The notes under the pieces are model-generated. The model was not told the DNA's origin, ran no database searches, and saw nothing but the letters and a program-made list of their open reading frames with translations. From positions 1 through 64,000 of the forward strand of contig CAMPGT010000001.1 in the NCBI GenBank assembly GCA_946885665.1: 64,000 nucleotides of DNA, read 5' to 3'. This document shows, piece after piece, positions 1 to 8,452 of the stretch; within the stretch, counting starts at the first letter, position 1, and the number at the start of each line of letters is the position of its first letter. This stretch comes from an uncultured Chitinophagaceae bacterium. Its GTDB lineage: Bacteria > Bacteroidota > Bacteroidia > Chitinophagales > Chitinophagaceae. A program made the position numbers and the translations under genes.

Positions 1-374
1 ATGTGTGAATGCACGCCGCCGTCGCTCACCAATCCCAACAAATGCAGCGTGGTGTTTTTTTGTTTCGCGTTCCTGATAGCTGCCAGCAAGGTTGAATTTT
101 TCGCAAAGCTTCCGTCACGAACGGCAACGTTTATGCGCTGAAGTTCCTGGTACACGATCCTTCCCGCTCCCAAATTGAGATGACCCACCTCTGAATTGCC
201 CATCTGCCCCTCCGGCAGGCCCACTGCTTCTCCGCACGTTACCAATGTTGTATTGGGAAACTTTGAATATAAGGAACTTACAAACGGCGCGTTTGCATTT
301 TGGATGGCATCAGCAGATTTAACTTTGCCTAATCCCCATCCGTCCATGATCACCAGGATAACCTTTTTTGACAT
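1..374 (-). CDS. gpmI: 2,3-bisphosphoglycerate-independent phosphoglycerate mutase, N-terminal part (cut by window edge)
   Basis: Cytosolic glycolytic enzyme interconverting 3- and 2-phosphoglycerate with two Mn ions. Only the first 124 codons are present; the gene runs off the left edge. The start is the ATG at 374. Visible are the metal-binding Asp11 in MDGWG, the catalytic Ser61 in the family signature [17 protein letters not shown], and the SDGGVHSH segment at the edge. These are diagnostic for the cofactor-independent family and exclude the dPGM type. A Bacteroidota -7 element lies about 34 bp upstream, so the gene probably has its own promoter. It is transcribed away from the DUF4783 gene. 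Confidence 0.96.
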   Translation of the reverse strand, partial: MSKKVILVIMDGWGLGKVKSADAIQNANAPFVSSLYSKFPNTTLVTCGEAVGLPEGQMGNSEVGHLNLGAGRIVYQELQRINVAVRDGSFAKNSTLLAAIRNAKQKNTTLHLLGLVSDGGVHSH

Positions 375-407
375 ACGCTAACTCTTATTAACAATTTTAA
401 TGCACCG

Positions 408-415
408 CAAAGGTA
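408..415 (-). promoter_or_regulatory. -7 promoter element of gpmI
   Basis: TACCTTTG on the minus strand, an exact match to the Bacteroidota -7 consensus TAnnTTTG, 34 bp upstream of the gpmI ATG. No convincing -33 TTG was found at the usual spacing. Confidence 0.6.
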
Positions 416-506
416 GTTGTATTGAGATTTTTTGGCATGTTTTTCGCAAATTTGCTGATAAACCGAATCGATCTCTGTTTTAACTAAAAAAGAAAACAAT
501 ATTCTC

Positions 507-896
507 ATGAAAAATTACCTGGGGATCGCGGTCACGATGATTACGCTTTTCCTTTCTTCATTTAGCCCCAACTACACCATTGACGACGTTCTCAAAGCTA
601 TACGCTCGGGCAATGCCTCCGAACTCGCAAAATACTTTGATACGCGCGTGGATATTTCGTTGCCCGGTAACAGCGATAATTTCAGCAAGAACCAGGCTGA
701 AATGATACTTCGCGACTTTTTTGCGAACAACTCTGTGAAAGGCTTCCAGGTGAAGCACAAAGGAGAAAATAACGGCTCACAATTTTGCATTGGTGTTTTG
801 CAGACGAAAAACGGAAATTTCAGAATGAAATTATACATGAAGCAGAAGGGTAATGAGCAGGTGGTGCAGGAAATTGCGTTCCAGGAAGAAGAATAG
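507..896 (+). CDS. DUF4783 family exported protein
   Basis: A 129-residue protein with a short hydrophobic N-terminal segment (about residues 5-20), probably an export signal. The rest resembles the small DUF4783 family common in Bacteroidota, which has an NTF2-like alpha/beta look: an early helix around IDDVLKAIRSGNASELAKYF, then a stretch ending in strands with QVVQEIAF. The function is unknown. It is followed by a clear terminator and then nadC. In related genomes such genes often sit beside nadC; here the terminator and separate promoter argue against one transcript. The family assignment rests on recognition of the pattern, not on a search. Confidence 0.8.
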   Translation: MKNYLGIAVTMITLFLSSFSPNYTIDDVLKAIRSGNASELAKYFDTRVDISLPGNSDNFSKNQAEMILRDFFANNSVKGFQVKHKGENNGSQFCIGVLQTKNGNFRMKLYMKQKGNEQVVQEIAFQEEE

Positions 897-923
897 CGAA
901 CAGGTTAACACATATTCACGATC

Positions 924-958
924 ACCCATGTGGCGAAAGCGCATGGGTTTTTTATTTT
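924..958 (+). terminator. Intrinsic terminator after the DUF4783 gene
   Basis: Inverted repeat ACCCATG (924-930) and CATGGGT (942-948) with an 11-base loop, followed by a T-rich run to 958. It separates the DUF4783 gene from the nadC promoter that starts 4 bp later. Confidence 0.8.
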
Positions 959-961
959 AGG

Positions 962-969
962 TAATTTTG
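962..969 (+). promoter_or_regulatory. -7 promoter element of nadC
   Basis: TAATTTTG, exact match to TAnnTTTG, ending 6 bp before the nadC ATG at 976. Transcription would start at or very near the start codon, so the mRNA may be leaderless. The TTG at 967 lies inside this element and should not be taken as the start codon. Confidence 0.65.
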
Positions 970-975
970 CACACG

Positions 976-1827
976 ATGCTCAATTTCGAACAACAACTGA
1001 AGGAGCTGGTCGCGATGGCGATAAAAGAAGACATTGGCGACGGCGACCACTCGAGCCTTTCCTGCATTCCAGCCGATGCACGCGGAAAGGCAGTGCTGAA
1101 AATAAAAGAAGATGGCGTGATTGCCGGCGTTAGCGTGGCTGAAAAAATATTTTCGTGGTACGACAGTTCATCGGTATTCACACCATTGAAGAAAGATGGC
1201 GATGTGATGACTGCCGGGGAAGATGCGTTTACAGTGGAGGGCCTGTCGCAAACCATCCTGAAACTGGAGAGACTGGTGCTGAATATCCTGCAGCGCATGA
1301 GTGGCATTACAACACTGACCCGGCAGTATGTAAATGCACTCGAGGGCTGCGCTACAAAAGTGCTGGATACGCGTAAAACGACACCTAATTTCAGGTTGCT
1401 GGAAAAAGAGGCGGTACGCATTGGCGGCGGACATAATCATCGCATGGGCCTGTACGATATGATCATGCTGAAAGACAACCATATTGATTATGCGGGCAGC
1501 CTTGAAAAAGCGATAGAGAAGGCGTGGCTGTACGCACAAAATGTAAAGCCGGGACTGAAGATAGAAGTGGAAACGAGAACCCTGGACGATGTAAAGCGGG
1601 TGGTGGCGACAGGAAAAGTGAACAGGGTGATGTTTGACAATTTTTCGATTGGGCAAATTGTGGAGGCCATGAAAATTACCGCTGGTAAAGTGGAAACGGA
1701 GGCCAGCGGTGGCATCAATTTGAAAAATATAAGGGAATACGCCGAAACCGGCGTTGACTACGTGAGCGTCGGCGCGTTGATTCATCAGGCCAGGAGCGTG
1801 GATTTGAGTTTGAAGGCGGAGAGATGA
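976..1827 (+). CDS. nadC: Nicotinate-nucleotide pyrophosphorylase (carboxylating)
   Basis: Converts quinolinate and PRPP to nicotinate mononucleotide, CO2 and PPi in de novo NAD synthesis. About 283 residues, normal for the family. Diagnostic segments are EDIGDGDHSS near the N-terminus, the LNILQRMSGI helix, TRKTTPNFRLLEKEAV with the PRPP/quinolinate-binding Arg and Lys, GGGHNHRMGLYD, MLKDNH, and the C-terminal EASGGI and YVSVGALIHQ motifs of the alpha/beta barrel. The ATG at 976 is preferred over the TTG at 967, which belongs to the promoter. The stop codon is followed immediately by a heptamer repeat array. No nadA or nadB is visible nearby. Confidence 0.97.
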   Translation: MLNFEQQLKELVAMAIKEDIGDGDHSSLSCIPADARGKAVLKIKEDGVIAGVSVAEKIFSWYDSSSVFTPLKKDGDVMTAGEDAFTVEGLSQTILKLERLVLNILQRMSGITTLTRQYVNALEGCATKVLDTRKTTPNFRLLEKEAVRIGGGHNHRMGLYDMIMLKDNHIDYAGSLEKAIEKAWLYAQNVKPGLKIEVETRTLDDVKRVVATGKVNRVMFDNFSIGQIVEAMKITAGKVETEASGGINLKNIREYAETGVDYVSVGALIHQARSVDLSLKAER

Positions 1828-1869
1828 GGGGCAATGGGCAATGGGCAATCGTGAGACGTGAGATTTCCC
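1828..1869. repeat. Heptamer tandem array, site 1 (3' of nadC)
   Basis: Begins at the base after the nadC stop. Units in strict 7-bp register: GGGGCAA, TGGGCAA, TGGGCAA, TCGTGAG, ACGTGAG, ATTTCCC. It leads straight into the 40-bp hairpin core. Confidence 0.85.
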
Positions 1870-1906
1870 CCGCTGGCGGGGGTGGTGCGAAGCGCCGGGG
1901 GTGGAC
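1867..1906 (+). repeat. 40-bp GC-rich hairpin core, copy 1
   Basis: One of three nearly identical 40-bp copies (others at 2312-2351 and 16825-16864, both inverted). Contains two potential hairpins: CCCCCGC with GCGGGGG around a TG loop, and a second around a GAA loop. It ends GGGGGTGGAC. Together with the inverted copy at 2312 it brackets the SUI1 gene. Confidence 0.85.
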
Positions 1907-1937
1907 CCAGCTTTAACTTTAATTCGTAATTTTTAAC

Positions 1938-2273
1938 GTGTCAAAGAAAAAAATATCAGCTAACGGCATCGTATATTCGACAGATCCTTCGTTCAGGCCC
2001 GCCGATGAAGCGCGCAGCCAGGAGGAAACGGTTGCGCCGGCAGCGCAGCCACTGAGACTCCGGCTCGACACGAAGCACCGGGGCGGAAAAACCGTGACGA
2101 TCGTCGAAGGATTTATCGGGAAAGACGACGACCTCGAAACGCTTGGCAAGCAGTTAAAAACCTTTTGCGGAACGGGTGGCAGTGTTAAGGATGGGCACAT
2201 AATCATCCAGGGCGATCATCGCCCGAAAGTGTTGCAGTGGTTGAAGAAGAACGGGTATGTGAAAGCGAAATGA
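1938..2273 (+). CDS. SUI1/eIF1-family translation initiation factor
   Basis: A 111-residue protein of the bacterial YciH/SUI1 family, homologous to eukaryotic eIF1, thought to act on start-codon fidelity at the ribosome. The N-terminal 50 residues are variable; the SUI1 domain follows (about residues 40-110) with KHRGGKTVTIVEGF, the CGTGGSVKDG loop and IIIQGDHRPKVLQWL, all typical. The start is GTG at 1938; no in-frame ATG fits. The gene stands alone, flanked on both sides by inverted copies of the 40-bp repeat core, which is unusual for a housekeeping gene. Confidence 0.92.
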   Translation: MSKKKISANGIVYSTDPSFRPADEARSQEETVAPAAQPLRLRLDTKHRGGKTVTIVEGFIGKDDDLETLGKQLKTFCGTGGSVKDGHIIIQGDHRPKVLQWLKKNGYVKAK

Positions 2274-2311
2274 ACCAGGTTAGAAATTTTTCTTGCTTTT
2301 TGATTGCCTTT

Positions 2312-2351
2312 GTCCACCCTCGGCGCTTCGCGCCACCCCGGCCAGCGGGGG
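2312..2351 (-). repeat. 40-bp GC-rich hairpin core, copy 2 (inverted)
   Basis: Reverse complement of the copy at 1867-1906 with three differences by eye. Followed by a small GCCC-TTC-GGGC hairpin (about 2360-2370) and a heptamer array. Confidence 0.85.
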
Positions 2352-2370
2352 AAACGGCTGCCCTTCGGGC

Positions 2371-2405
2371 AAAAGTTAAAAGATAAAAGTTAAAACTGAA
2401 AGCCG
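2371..2405. repeat. Heptamer tandem array, site 2 (between SUI1 and icd ends)
   Basis: Units AAAAGTT, AAAAGAT, AAAAGTT, AAAACTG, AAAGCCG in 7-bp register. A more degenerate T/C-rich stretch continues to the icd stop at 2445. The two flanking genes converge here. Confidence 0.75.
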
Positions 2406-2444
2406 TCTCGTTTCACCTTTGCCCTTTCCCTTTGCCATCTCCCC

Positions 2445-3986
2445 TCACTGCCCCTGCGCCAGGCTATACCCACGCTTGTCGCCCCACATATTCAGCAACT
2501 CGAGGCTCGCGATTTTAAAATCGCCGCTGAGGCTTACATACAAGCCGATAATATCCTGCTGGTTCAATGGCTCGCCATCGAGGCTTTCGAACCTGGCGTT
2601 GTACTGGTTCACCAGGTTGGTGAACCGGCTACCGGTTGGCCATACCTGCGTTCCCCTGTTGCTGATATTGATCAGCTTGAATTTCACACCTGCATGCCGC
2701 TCACATTTCTTCGCGATGTCGCTGGGCTGCATGTTGCTTTCGATAAACATGTCCACACCCACTATTTTCTCATTTTCGCCTTCCACACTTTCCATCATCG
2801 CATTTCTTTCGAGGTGGAGCACAGTGCAGGTGGTGGGAATATCCTCCAGATCCATTTTCGGATTGTGCGATGGTTTCTTTCCAAAGTTCGCAATCACCGC
2901 ATCGGCAAATCCCGTGGTGTTCACCGCCGGCTTCGACTTATCGCCAAAGTCGCCTGTGTGCACACCGTTCTCCAGCGTGTACAGCAATGCATTTTCTATC
3001 ATCACGGCGCTGTTGAGCAACCCGATATGCCTCAACATACCAAATCCGCTTAACAGCAATGCTGTTGGATTGGCAATATTCTTCCCGGCAATATCGGGGG
3101 CCGTGCCGTGCACCGCTTCGAATATCGAAATGTGATCGCCAATATTGGCTGAAGGTGCGAACCCCAATCCACCCACCAATCCTGCGCACAAATCACTCAC
3201 GATGTCGCCCTGCAGGTTGGTCAGCACCACCACATCGAAAGTGTCGGGCCGGGTCACCAGCTTCATGCAAAGGTCGTCCACGATAACATCGTCTGCCTTC
3301 AGTTCCGGGTAGCTTTTGGCCACCTCGTAAAAACATTCGAGGAACAGGCCGTCCGTTATCTTCATAATATTGGCCTTGTGACCGCAGGTGATGCGGCGCG
3401 CATTTTTCTGCTTCGCCATTTCGAATGCATATTTAATCACCTGCAGACTGCCCGGCCGCGTGATAAAGCGGCGGCTCAGCGCCACATCATGGGTGAGCAT
3501 ATGTTCGATGCCCCCGTACGTGTCTTCAATATTTTCCCTTACGATGGTGATATCGATCGGTATGCCCGCCTTACTGAAAACAGTATCAACGCCGTAAAGA
3601 GTTTGAAAGGTACGCTTGTTGGCATAGGTATTCCAGGTCTTTCTCGCGGTAACATTGATGCTTTTTACCCCCTTTCCTTTGGGTGTTTCCATCGGTCCTT
3701 TGAATAAAATACCCACGCTTTCGATGGTTTGAAGCGCCTCGGGCGTCATGCCATTATTAAAGCCCTTGTCGAACACCCACTTGCCCATGTCCACGAACTC
3801 ATATTTGAGCGGCACTTTCGCGGCATCAAAAATTTTGAGCACCGCATCCATTATTTCGGGACCGATGCCGTCACCCTTCGCAACGGCTATCGTGGTAACA
3901 GGTGTGTCCTTCTTTTGCTGCGTAGTTCCGCCTGATGCTTCAGTTGCAGGATGAAAATTGAACAGGCTCCGATTCATCAATATCAT
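2445..3986 (-). CDS. icd: NADP-dependent isocitrate dehydrogenase (Thermus-type, long form)
   Basis: TCA-cycle enzyme oxidising isocitrate to 2-oxoglutarate. 513 residues; the dehydrogenase core spans about 28-370 with AKGDGIGPEI near the start, the substrate-binding IVRENIEDTYGGIEH segment, GHKANIMKITDG, the DLQGD-like LTNLQGDIVSDL, and EAVHGTAPDIAGKNIANPTA. A C-terminal extension of roughly 140 residues (from about LEDIPTTCTV) matches the long Thermus-like subfamily rather than the E. coli form. Two in-frame ATGs exist (3986 and 3977); the first 25 residues are not conserved, so the start is uncertain by three codons. A near-match -7 sequence (TAATTTTA) lies upstream. Converges with SUI1 through a repeat array. 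Confidence 0.93.
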   Translation of the reverse strand: MILMNRSLFNFHPATEASGGTTQQKKDTPVTTIAVAKGDGIGPEIMDAVLKIFDAAKVPLKYEFVDMGKWVFDKGFNNGMTPEALQTIESVGILFKGPMETPKGKGVKSINVTARKTWNTYANKRTFQTLYGVDTVFSKAGIPIDITIVRENIEDTYGGIEHMLTHDVALSRRFITRPGSLQVIKYAFEMAKQKNARRITCGHKANIMKITDGLFLECFYEVAKSYPELKADDVIVDDLCMKLVTRPDTFDVVVLTNLQGDIVSDLCAGLVGGLGFAPSANIGDHISIFEAVHGTAPDIAGKNIANPTALLLSGFGMLRHIGLLNSAVMIENALLYTLENGVHTGDFGDKSKPAVNTTGFADAVIANFGKKPSHNPKMDLEDIPTTCTVLHLERNAMMESVEGENEKIVGVDMFIESNMQPSDIAKKCERHAGVKFKLINISNRGTQVWPTGSRFTNLVNQYNARFESLDGEPLNQQDIIGLYVSLSGDFKIASLELLNMWGDKRGYSLAQGQ

Positions 3987-4073
3987 TTTAACGTGTTTTA
4001 TCCGGTTAATTATCAGTGGTGGCGGTGGGTAAAATTAGCAAGCTTTTGATTACTTTTATGTCAAATCACCTGA

Positions 4074-4460
4074 ATGATATCGAAAATATCGGAAGGCATC
4101 GAGATTACTGTGGAGACATTTTATCAGCCGGATTACTCCAATCCTGTTTCAGGTGAATACATGTTCGCTTACAGAATTACCATCGAAAACCATAACAATT
4201 TTCCCGTTAAGCTTCACCGCCGCCATTGGTACATCATCGACAGTAACGGCACCACCCGCGAAGTGGAAGGAGAAGGCGTGGTGGGCGTGCAGCCCGTATT
4301 GCAGCCATCAGAAAAATACCAGTATGTGAGCGGCTGTAACCTGCGCACCGAATTTGGGAAGATGCATGGCACCTACACGATGGAAAACCTTAATAACAAA
4401 ACCACGTTCGAGGTGAACATCCCCATGTTCGAAATGATCGTGCCGTTTAAGATGAACTGA
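4074..4460 (+). CDS. apaG: ApaG family protein
   Basis: A 128-residue single-domain beta-sandwich protein of the ApaG family (DUF525), associated in enterobacteria with Co2+ resistance and Ap4A metabolism; the biochemical role is unresolved. Family hallmarks are clear: FAYRITIENHNNFPVKLHRRHW, then the GEGVVGVQPVLQPSEKYQYVSGC block and MHGTYTM. The start ATG at 4074 gives the usual family length. It is divergent from icd and converges with the OPT transporter gene, with a heptamer repeat pair in the gap. Confidence 0.95.
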   Translation: MISKISEGIEITVETFYQPDYSNPVSGEYMFAYRITIENHNNFPVKLHRRHWYIIDSNGTTREVEGEGVVGVQPVLQPSEKYQYVSGCNLRTEFGKMHGTYTMENLNNKTTFEVNIPMFEMIVPFKMN

Positions 4461-4475
4461 ATATTTCGGGGAAAT

Positions 4476-4604
4476 AAGTTAAAAGTTAAAACTTAAAAGT
4501 ATAAAGGGGACCCATTTCCATAAAAAGTTACTTGCAAAGGCCTTTCGCCGGCAACATTGCAAGCCTGAAGAAAGGGCTTTAACTTTTAAGTTTTAATCTT
4601 TCTT
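4476..4604. repeat. Paired heptamer arrays, site 3 (between apaG and OPT ends)
   Basis: Left arm 4476-4510: AAGTTAA, AAGTTAA, AACTTAA, AAGTATA, AAGGGGA. Right arm 4577-4604: CTTTAAC, TTTTAAG, TTTTAAT, CTTTCTT. The arms are largely reverse complements and could form a long stem around a loop that itself holds a CTTGCAA/TTGCAAG inverted repeat. The right arm includes the stop codon of the minus-strand OPT gene. It may work as a bidirectional terminator. Confidence 0.75.
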
Positions 4605-6644
4605 CCCCACCCTGTACAAGATCCATCCCATCATCAAAAAGAAAATAACACCCAGCACATAATACCCACTCTCTCCAATAAGATGCAGGAGCCCCTCCTC
4701 CATGTTCACCGCGGCTAAAAACCTTGAGCCTGCATCAGATCCTGCAAGGAAAGCGATCAGCACGCCGGCAACCGCACCACCCGCAACCAAACCCGTCGCG
4801 AATAAATTTCCCTTCCCGAGCTCTTCTTCTTCAACATCAACAACCGTCTTTTTCTTCTTCTTCTTCACAAAATCCACAAGTCCTTTCAGCGCACCGCCTG
4901 CAAAAATCGGCATCGTCGTCGACAAAGGCAGGTAGGCGCCCACGGCAAAGCTCAGCGATTTTACACCACACAGCTCCATCACAATGGCCATAAATACGCC
5001 CACGAATACATATTGCCAATCCAGGTTCTGCGATAAAATACCTTTGATCAGGGTGGCCATCAGCGTGGCCTGGGGCGCGGGGTATGTTTGGGTCCCTATC
5101 GCATGGGTAATACCCTGCTGCGCCATCTCAAGGGTGGGCCTGTCAAGAAACCTGATGGTAAAGCCTATCACTACAGAAGAAACAATGGCGCCGATAAACA
5201 GGGCGATTTGCTGGTTGCGCGGCGTGGCGCCCACAATGTACCCGCTTTTGAGGTCCTGCGAAGTGGCGCCGGCATTGGCCGCCGCGATGCACACCATGCC
5301 GCCCACAACAAGCACCAGCGGCTCATACACCTGGCCGGTCCAGCCCACCGTAATAAAAATGAGACTCGTGCCCATCACTGTTGCGATGGTCATGCCGCTT
5401 ACGGGGCTATTCGACGAACCGATGAGTCCCACGATCCTTGAAGCCACCGTAACGAACAGCGCGCCGAATAAAACGACGAGTATGCCGATGAGTATTTTTT
5501 GAAAAATGGAATCGCCCGGCACCTGCGGCAGCAAAGTGATGAGCACCACCAGCGCCAGACTGCCGAATCCCACGACCTTAATATTTAAATCGCGCTCGGT
5601 TCTGATTGCCTTTGGCGCACCCTGGTCGGTTGCCTGTTTCACCGAACTGATGCTGTCTCTCACCGAACTTACAATGGTGGGAATTGTTTTGGCCAGGGTG
5701 ATAATTCCTCCGGCGGCCACGGCCCCCGCGCCTACCTGGCGTATGAAAGCATAGTATAATGCAGATGAATAATCTGCAAACGTGTGTGTTTGCGGGTTCC
5801 ATAGTCCTTGTCCGCCCGCTTTCGAAATGTCGTCGAGGTAACCGAGTTTTACGAGTTGCAATGCTATGGTATCGGGCGGCACCAGCGTTGCCAGCAGCGG
5901 TATCAGCACCAGCCAGCTCAGTACGCCGCCGGCTACGAGTATACCCGCGATGCGCGGACCAATGATATAGCCAACGCCCAGGTATTCCGGTGTTATCTCA
6001 CCACTGAATTTTGCCGAGGGAAAAAATTTGTTGGTTTGCCGCGTAATGTAAACGGGCGCCTCTGCAATGATGTGCAGCACTTTTTGAAAAATGGCGTACA
6101 CGAGTGCCACGCCCAGTCCCCAGAAAGCTGTTCTCGCGAAGTCGCCGCCTTTTTCTCCTGCTTTCAGTACGTCGCCGCATGCGGTGCCTTCGGGGTACGG
6201 GAGGTTGCCGTGTTCGTTGACGATCAGCGATTTTCTAAGCGGGATCATCAGCAGTGTGCCGAGCAGGCCGCCGATAATGGCCAGTATGAGAATGGTGACA
6301 TAATTAAAATATTCTGCGCTGCTGTCGGATGATAGAAAGAGAAAACCCGGAAGGGTGAACACAACGCCTGCCGCGATGCTTTCGCCGGCGCTGCCGGTGG
6401 TTTGGATGATATTATTTTCGAGGATGGTTGTTTTGAAAAACCTTCTTCCCAGGGTGATGGCAATAACCGCGATGGGGATGCTTGCGCTGACGGTTAAACC
6501 CGCTTTTAGCGCGAGATAAACGGTCGCCGCGCCGAATATCACGCCAAACAGGCAGCCGAGGAGGATGGATTTTACAGTTAGTTCCCGGATATTTTGCTCC
6601 GGACCGATGAAGGGCTGGAATTTCTTGGGTGCCATAGCAATCAT
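4593..6644 (-). CDS. OPT family oligopeptide transporter
   Basis: A 683-residue polytopic inner-membrane protein of the oligopeptide transporter (OPT) superfamily, which takes up small peptides or metal chelates with protons. About 14-16 hydrophobic segments are visible. The conserved start PFIGPEQNIRELTVKSILLG, the glycine-rich GAATVYLALKAGLTVSASIP and the NLPYPEGTACGDVLKAGE motif are typical. A lysine run (KKKKKK) lies in a cytoplasmic loop about 95 residues before the C-terminus. Start at 6644 or the ATG at 6635 (MAPKK); the second is more likely. Six bases downstream of the POT gene, so co-transcribed with it. Its stop codon lies in a heptamer array. Confidence 0.93.
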   Translation of the reverse strand: MIAMAPKKFQPFIGPEQNIRELTVKSILLGCLFGVIFGAATVYLALKAGLTVSASIPIAVIAITLGRRFFKTTILENNIIQTTGSAGESIAAGVVFTLPGFLFLSSDSSAEYFNYVTILILAIIGGLLGTLLMIPLRKSLIVNEHGNLPYPEGTACGDVLKAGEKGGDFARTAFWGLGVALVYAIFQKVLHIIAEAPVYITRQTNKFFPSAKFSGEITPEYLGVGYIIGPRIAGILVAGGVLSWLVLIPLLATLVPPDTIALQLVKLGYLDDISKAGGQGLWNPQTHTFADYSSALYYAFIRQVGAGAVAAGGIITLAKTIPTIVSSVRDSISSVKQATDQGAPKAIRTERDLNIKVVGFGSLALVVLITLLPQVPGDSIFQKILIGILVVLFGALFVTVASRIVGLIGSSNSPVSGMTIATVMGTSLIFITVGWTGQVYEPLVLVVGGMVCIAAANAGATSQDLKSGYIVGATPRNQQIALFIGAIVSSVVIGFTIRFLDRPTLEMAQQGITHAIGTQTYPAPQATLMATLIKGILSQNLDWQYVFVGVFMAIVMELCGVKSLSFAVGAYLPLSTTMPIFAGGALKGLVDFVKKKKKKTVVDVEEEELGKGNLFATGLVAGGAVAGVLIAFLAGSDAGSRFLAAVNMEEGLLHLIGESGYYVLGVIFFLMMGWILYRVGKKD

Positions 6645-6650
6645 TATTTG

Positions 6651-8315
6651 TTAGTCATCCGAAGCGGTTGCTTCAACTACCACCTTATTGAGTTTCTTTG
6701 TTAGCGGGAACAAAATAAGTCCGGCAACAATAGCAGCTATTGCGCTGATCGCAAAAAAGACCGCTTTGTTGTCGAAAGTGTCCCAAAAACCGGCTAAAAT
6801 TCCGGATATCTTGCCCCCCAGTGAAGTGGTGAGCAGCCATCCACCCATCATAAGGGCGGTAAATCTTTTTGGCGACACTTTGGAGACTAACGAAAGTCCT
6901 ATGGGGCTCATAAAGAGCTCACTGACGGTAAACACACCATAACTGGCGAAGATCCATGCGGAGGATACCTTATTCTGATAAATATCAGTAGACAGTGCGG
7001 CGGCAACCATAACAAGCGAGGAAAGCCCAGCAATGATCACTCCCCACGCCATCTTACCGGGCGTGGAAGGCTCTTTTCGTCTTGAGCGGAGCCACCCGAA
7101 CAATCCAACGATGATTGGCGTCAATACGATAATCCAGAATGGATTGATGGACTGATAAATTTCCGTTGACACCAGTTTGAGATTTTCGCCCTGTTGCGGC
7201 CATTGTTCTTTCGGCAGATTTCTTAGATAGGGGTCAACGCCTGTTTCTATTTTGACTTTTCCATCGGGATCGGTCTGAACCCTGAATTGTTCATCAATAA
7301 CCTGCACCTGCTGTTCATTTGCCGTTACTGTTTGCATCAGGCCAAACGGTTTCAATGCGCCTTCAACTGCGGGCGGCATTTGCCGGTCGGTGTACGTTTC
7401 GGCCCAAATAGTGAGAGCCGTTGAGTTTTGATTGTAGATGTTCCAGAAGATAATGGCAACGGCAAACAGGGTGAGCAAAGTGCCCAGCCTGGCCCGGTCG
7501 AAGCCTTTTGCGCGTAACCACAGGGAAACATAGAAGATGACAATAGGGATACAGGCGAATATGAATGCATCGTTCGAATCGGAACCGATAAGGTTACCAG
7601 GTATAAACCATCCTATCACGCCGGCAATTGCGGCGGGCAAAAACACGTAGCCAAATATTTTGGATATCGGCATGTCATCCGGCTGCTGTGGCTTAATAAC
7701 ATCGGCATGCTTTACCCATCTTTTTCCAAATGCAAACCACAAAATTCCGAGAAGCATGCCAAACCCCGCTGCGGCGAATGCCGAACCCCATGAGTAGTTG
7801 TTTCTAAGAAAAGCGGCAACAAAATTGCAGGCAAAAGCGCCTATATTGATGCCCATGTAGAATATGTTATAGGCAGCATCCTTTTTTGGTTTTAGCTCCT
7901 CTTTGTTATACATGTTTCCCAGGAGGGTGCTGATGTTCGGCTTAAAAAAACCATTGCCGATAATGATGAGGAACAGGGCGCCATAAAGAAGTGTGTCGCT
8001 TCCGGGCACTGCTAGCAAAAAATAGCCAATGCACATCAGGCATCCGCCAATAAATATACTTTTCGAGTAACCGAGGTACCGGTCGGCGATCAGGCCACCG
8101 ATGAAAGGGGTAAGATAAACGAGGGCAACGTAGGTTCCAACAATATCAATAGAGGTGATCGTGTCAAAACCGCGGCCTCCATTAGCTGTTGTGTCTGAAA
8201 GATAAAGGAACAGTATTCCAATCATCAGGTAGTAACCGAACCGTTCCCACATTTCAGTAAAAAAAAGAACATAAAGCCCACGGGGGTGCTTTGCTTTTTG
8301 TTGTGATCCCTGCAT
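6651..8315 (-). CDS. POT family proton-dependent di/tripeptide transporter
   Basis: A 554-residue major-facilitator protein of the POT/PTR family. The signature ExxERFGYY-type motif is present as FTEMWERFGYYLMIG near residues 20-34, followed by the family loop FIGGLIADRYLGYSKSIFIGG and GNGFFKPNIS (PTR2 signature). Twelve or more membrane segments are visible, with a roughly 90-residue hydrophilic insertion between them (about residues 310-390). It probably imports di- and tripeptides with protons. It lies directly upstream of the OPT gene with a 6-bp gap, making a two-gene peptide-uptake operon. Confidence 0.95.
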   Translation of the reverse strand: MQGSQQKAKHPRGLYVLFFTEMWERFGYYLMIGILFLYLSDTTANGGRGFDTITSIDIVGTYVALVYLTPFIGGLIADRYLGYSKSIFIGGCLMCIGYFLLAVPGSDTLLYGALFLIIIGNGFFKPNISTLLGNMYNKEELKPKKDAAYNIFYMGINIGAFACNFVAAFLRNNYSWGSAFAAAGFGMLLGILWFAFGKRWVKHADVIKPQQPDDMPISKIFGYVFLPAAIAGVIGWFIPGNLIGSDSNDAFIFACIPIVIFYVSLWLRAKGFDRARLGTLLTLFAVAIIFWNIYNQNSTALTIWAETYTDRQMPPAVEGALKPFGLMQTVTANEQQVQVIDEQFRVQTDPDGKVKIETGVDPYLRNLPKEQWPQQGENLKLVSTEIYQSINPFWIIVLTPIIVGLFGWLRSRRKEPSTPGKMAWGVIIAGLSSLVMVAAALSTDIYQNKVSSAWIFASYGVFTVSELFMSPIGLSLVSKVSPKRFTALMMGGWLLTTSLGGKISGILAGFWDTFDNKAVFFAISAIAAIVAGLILFPLTKKLNKVVVEATASDD

Positions 8316-8452
8316 GTAAAAGTTTTTGTGAGGTAAGCTATTAATGGCGTAAAGTAATGATAAATTCTATTTTGCCTGCCGCACGTCGAATTTTATTGGA
8401 GAATCCACCATGGAATCACGAAATTTGCCGCTTGTAAAATCCCCAACTCGAT

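Noticed and set aside
1867..2351. Composite transposon carrying SUI1
   Set aside because: The inverted 40-bp copies are too short and encode nothing; no transposase or target duplication is visible, so only a repeat pair is reported.
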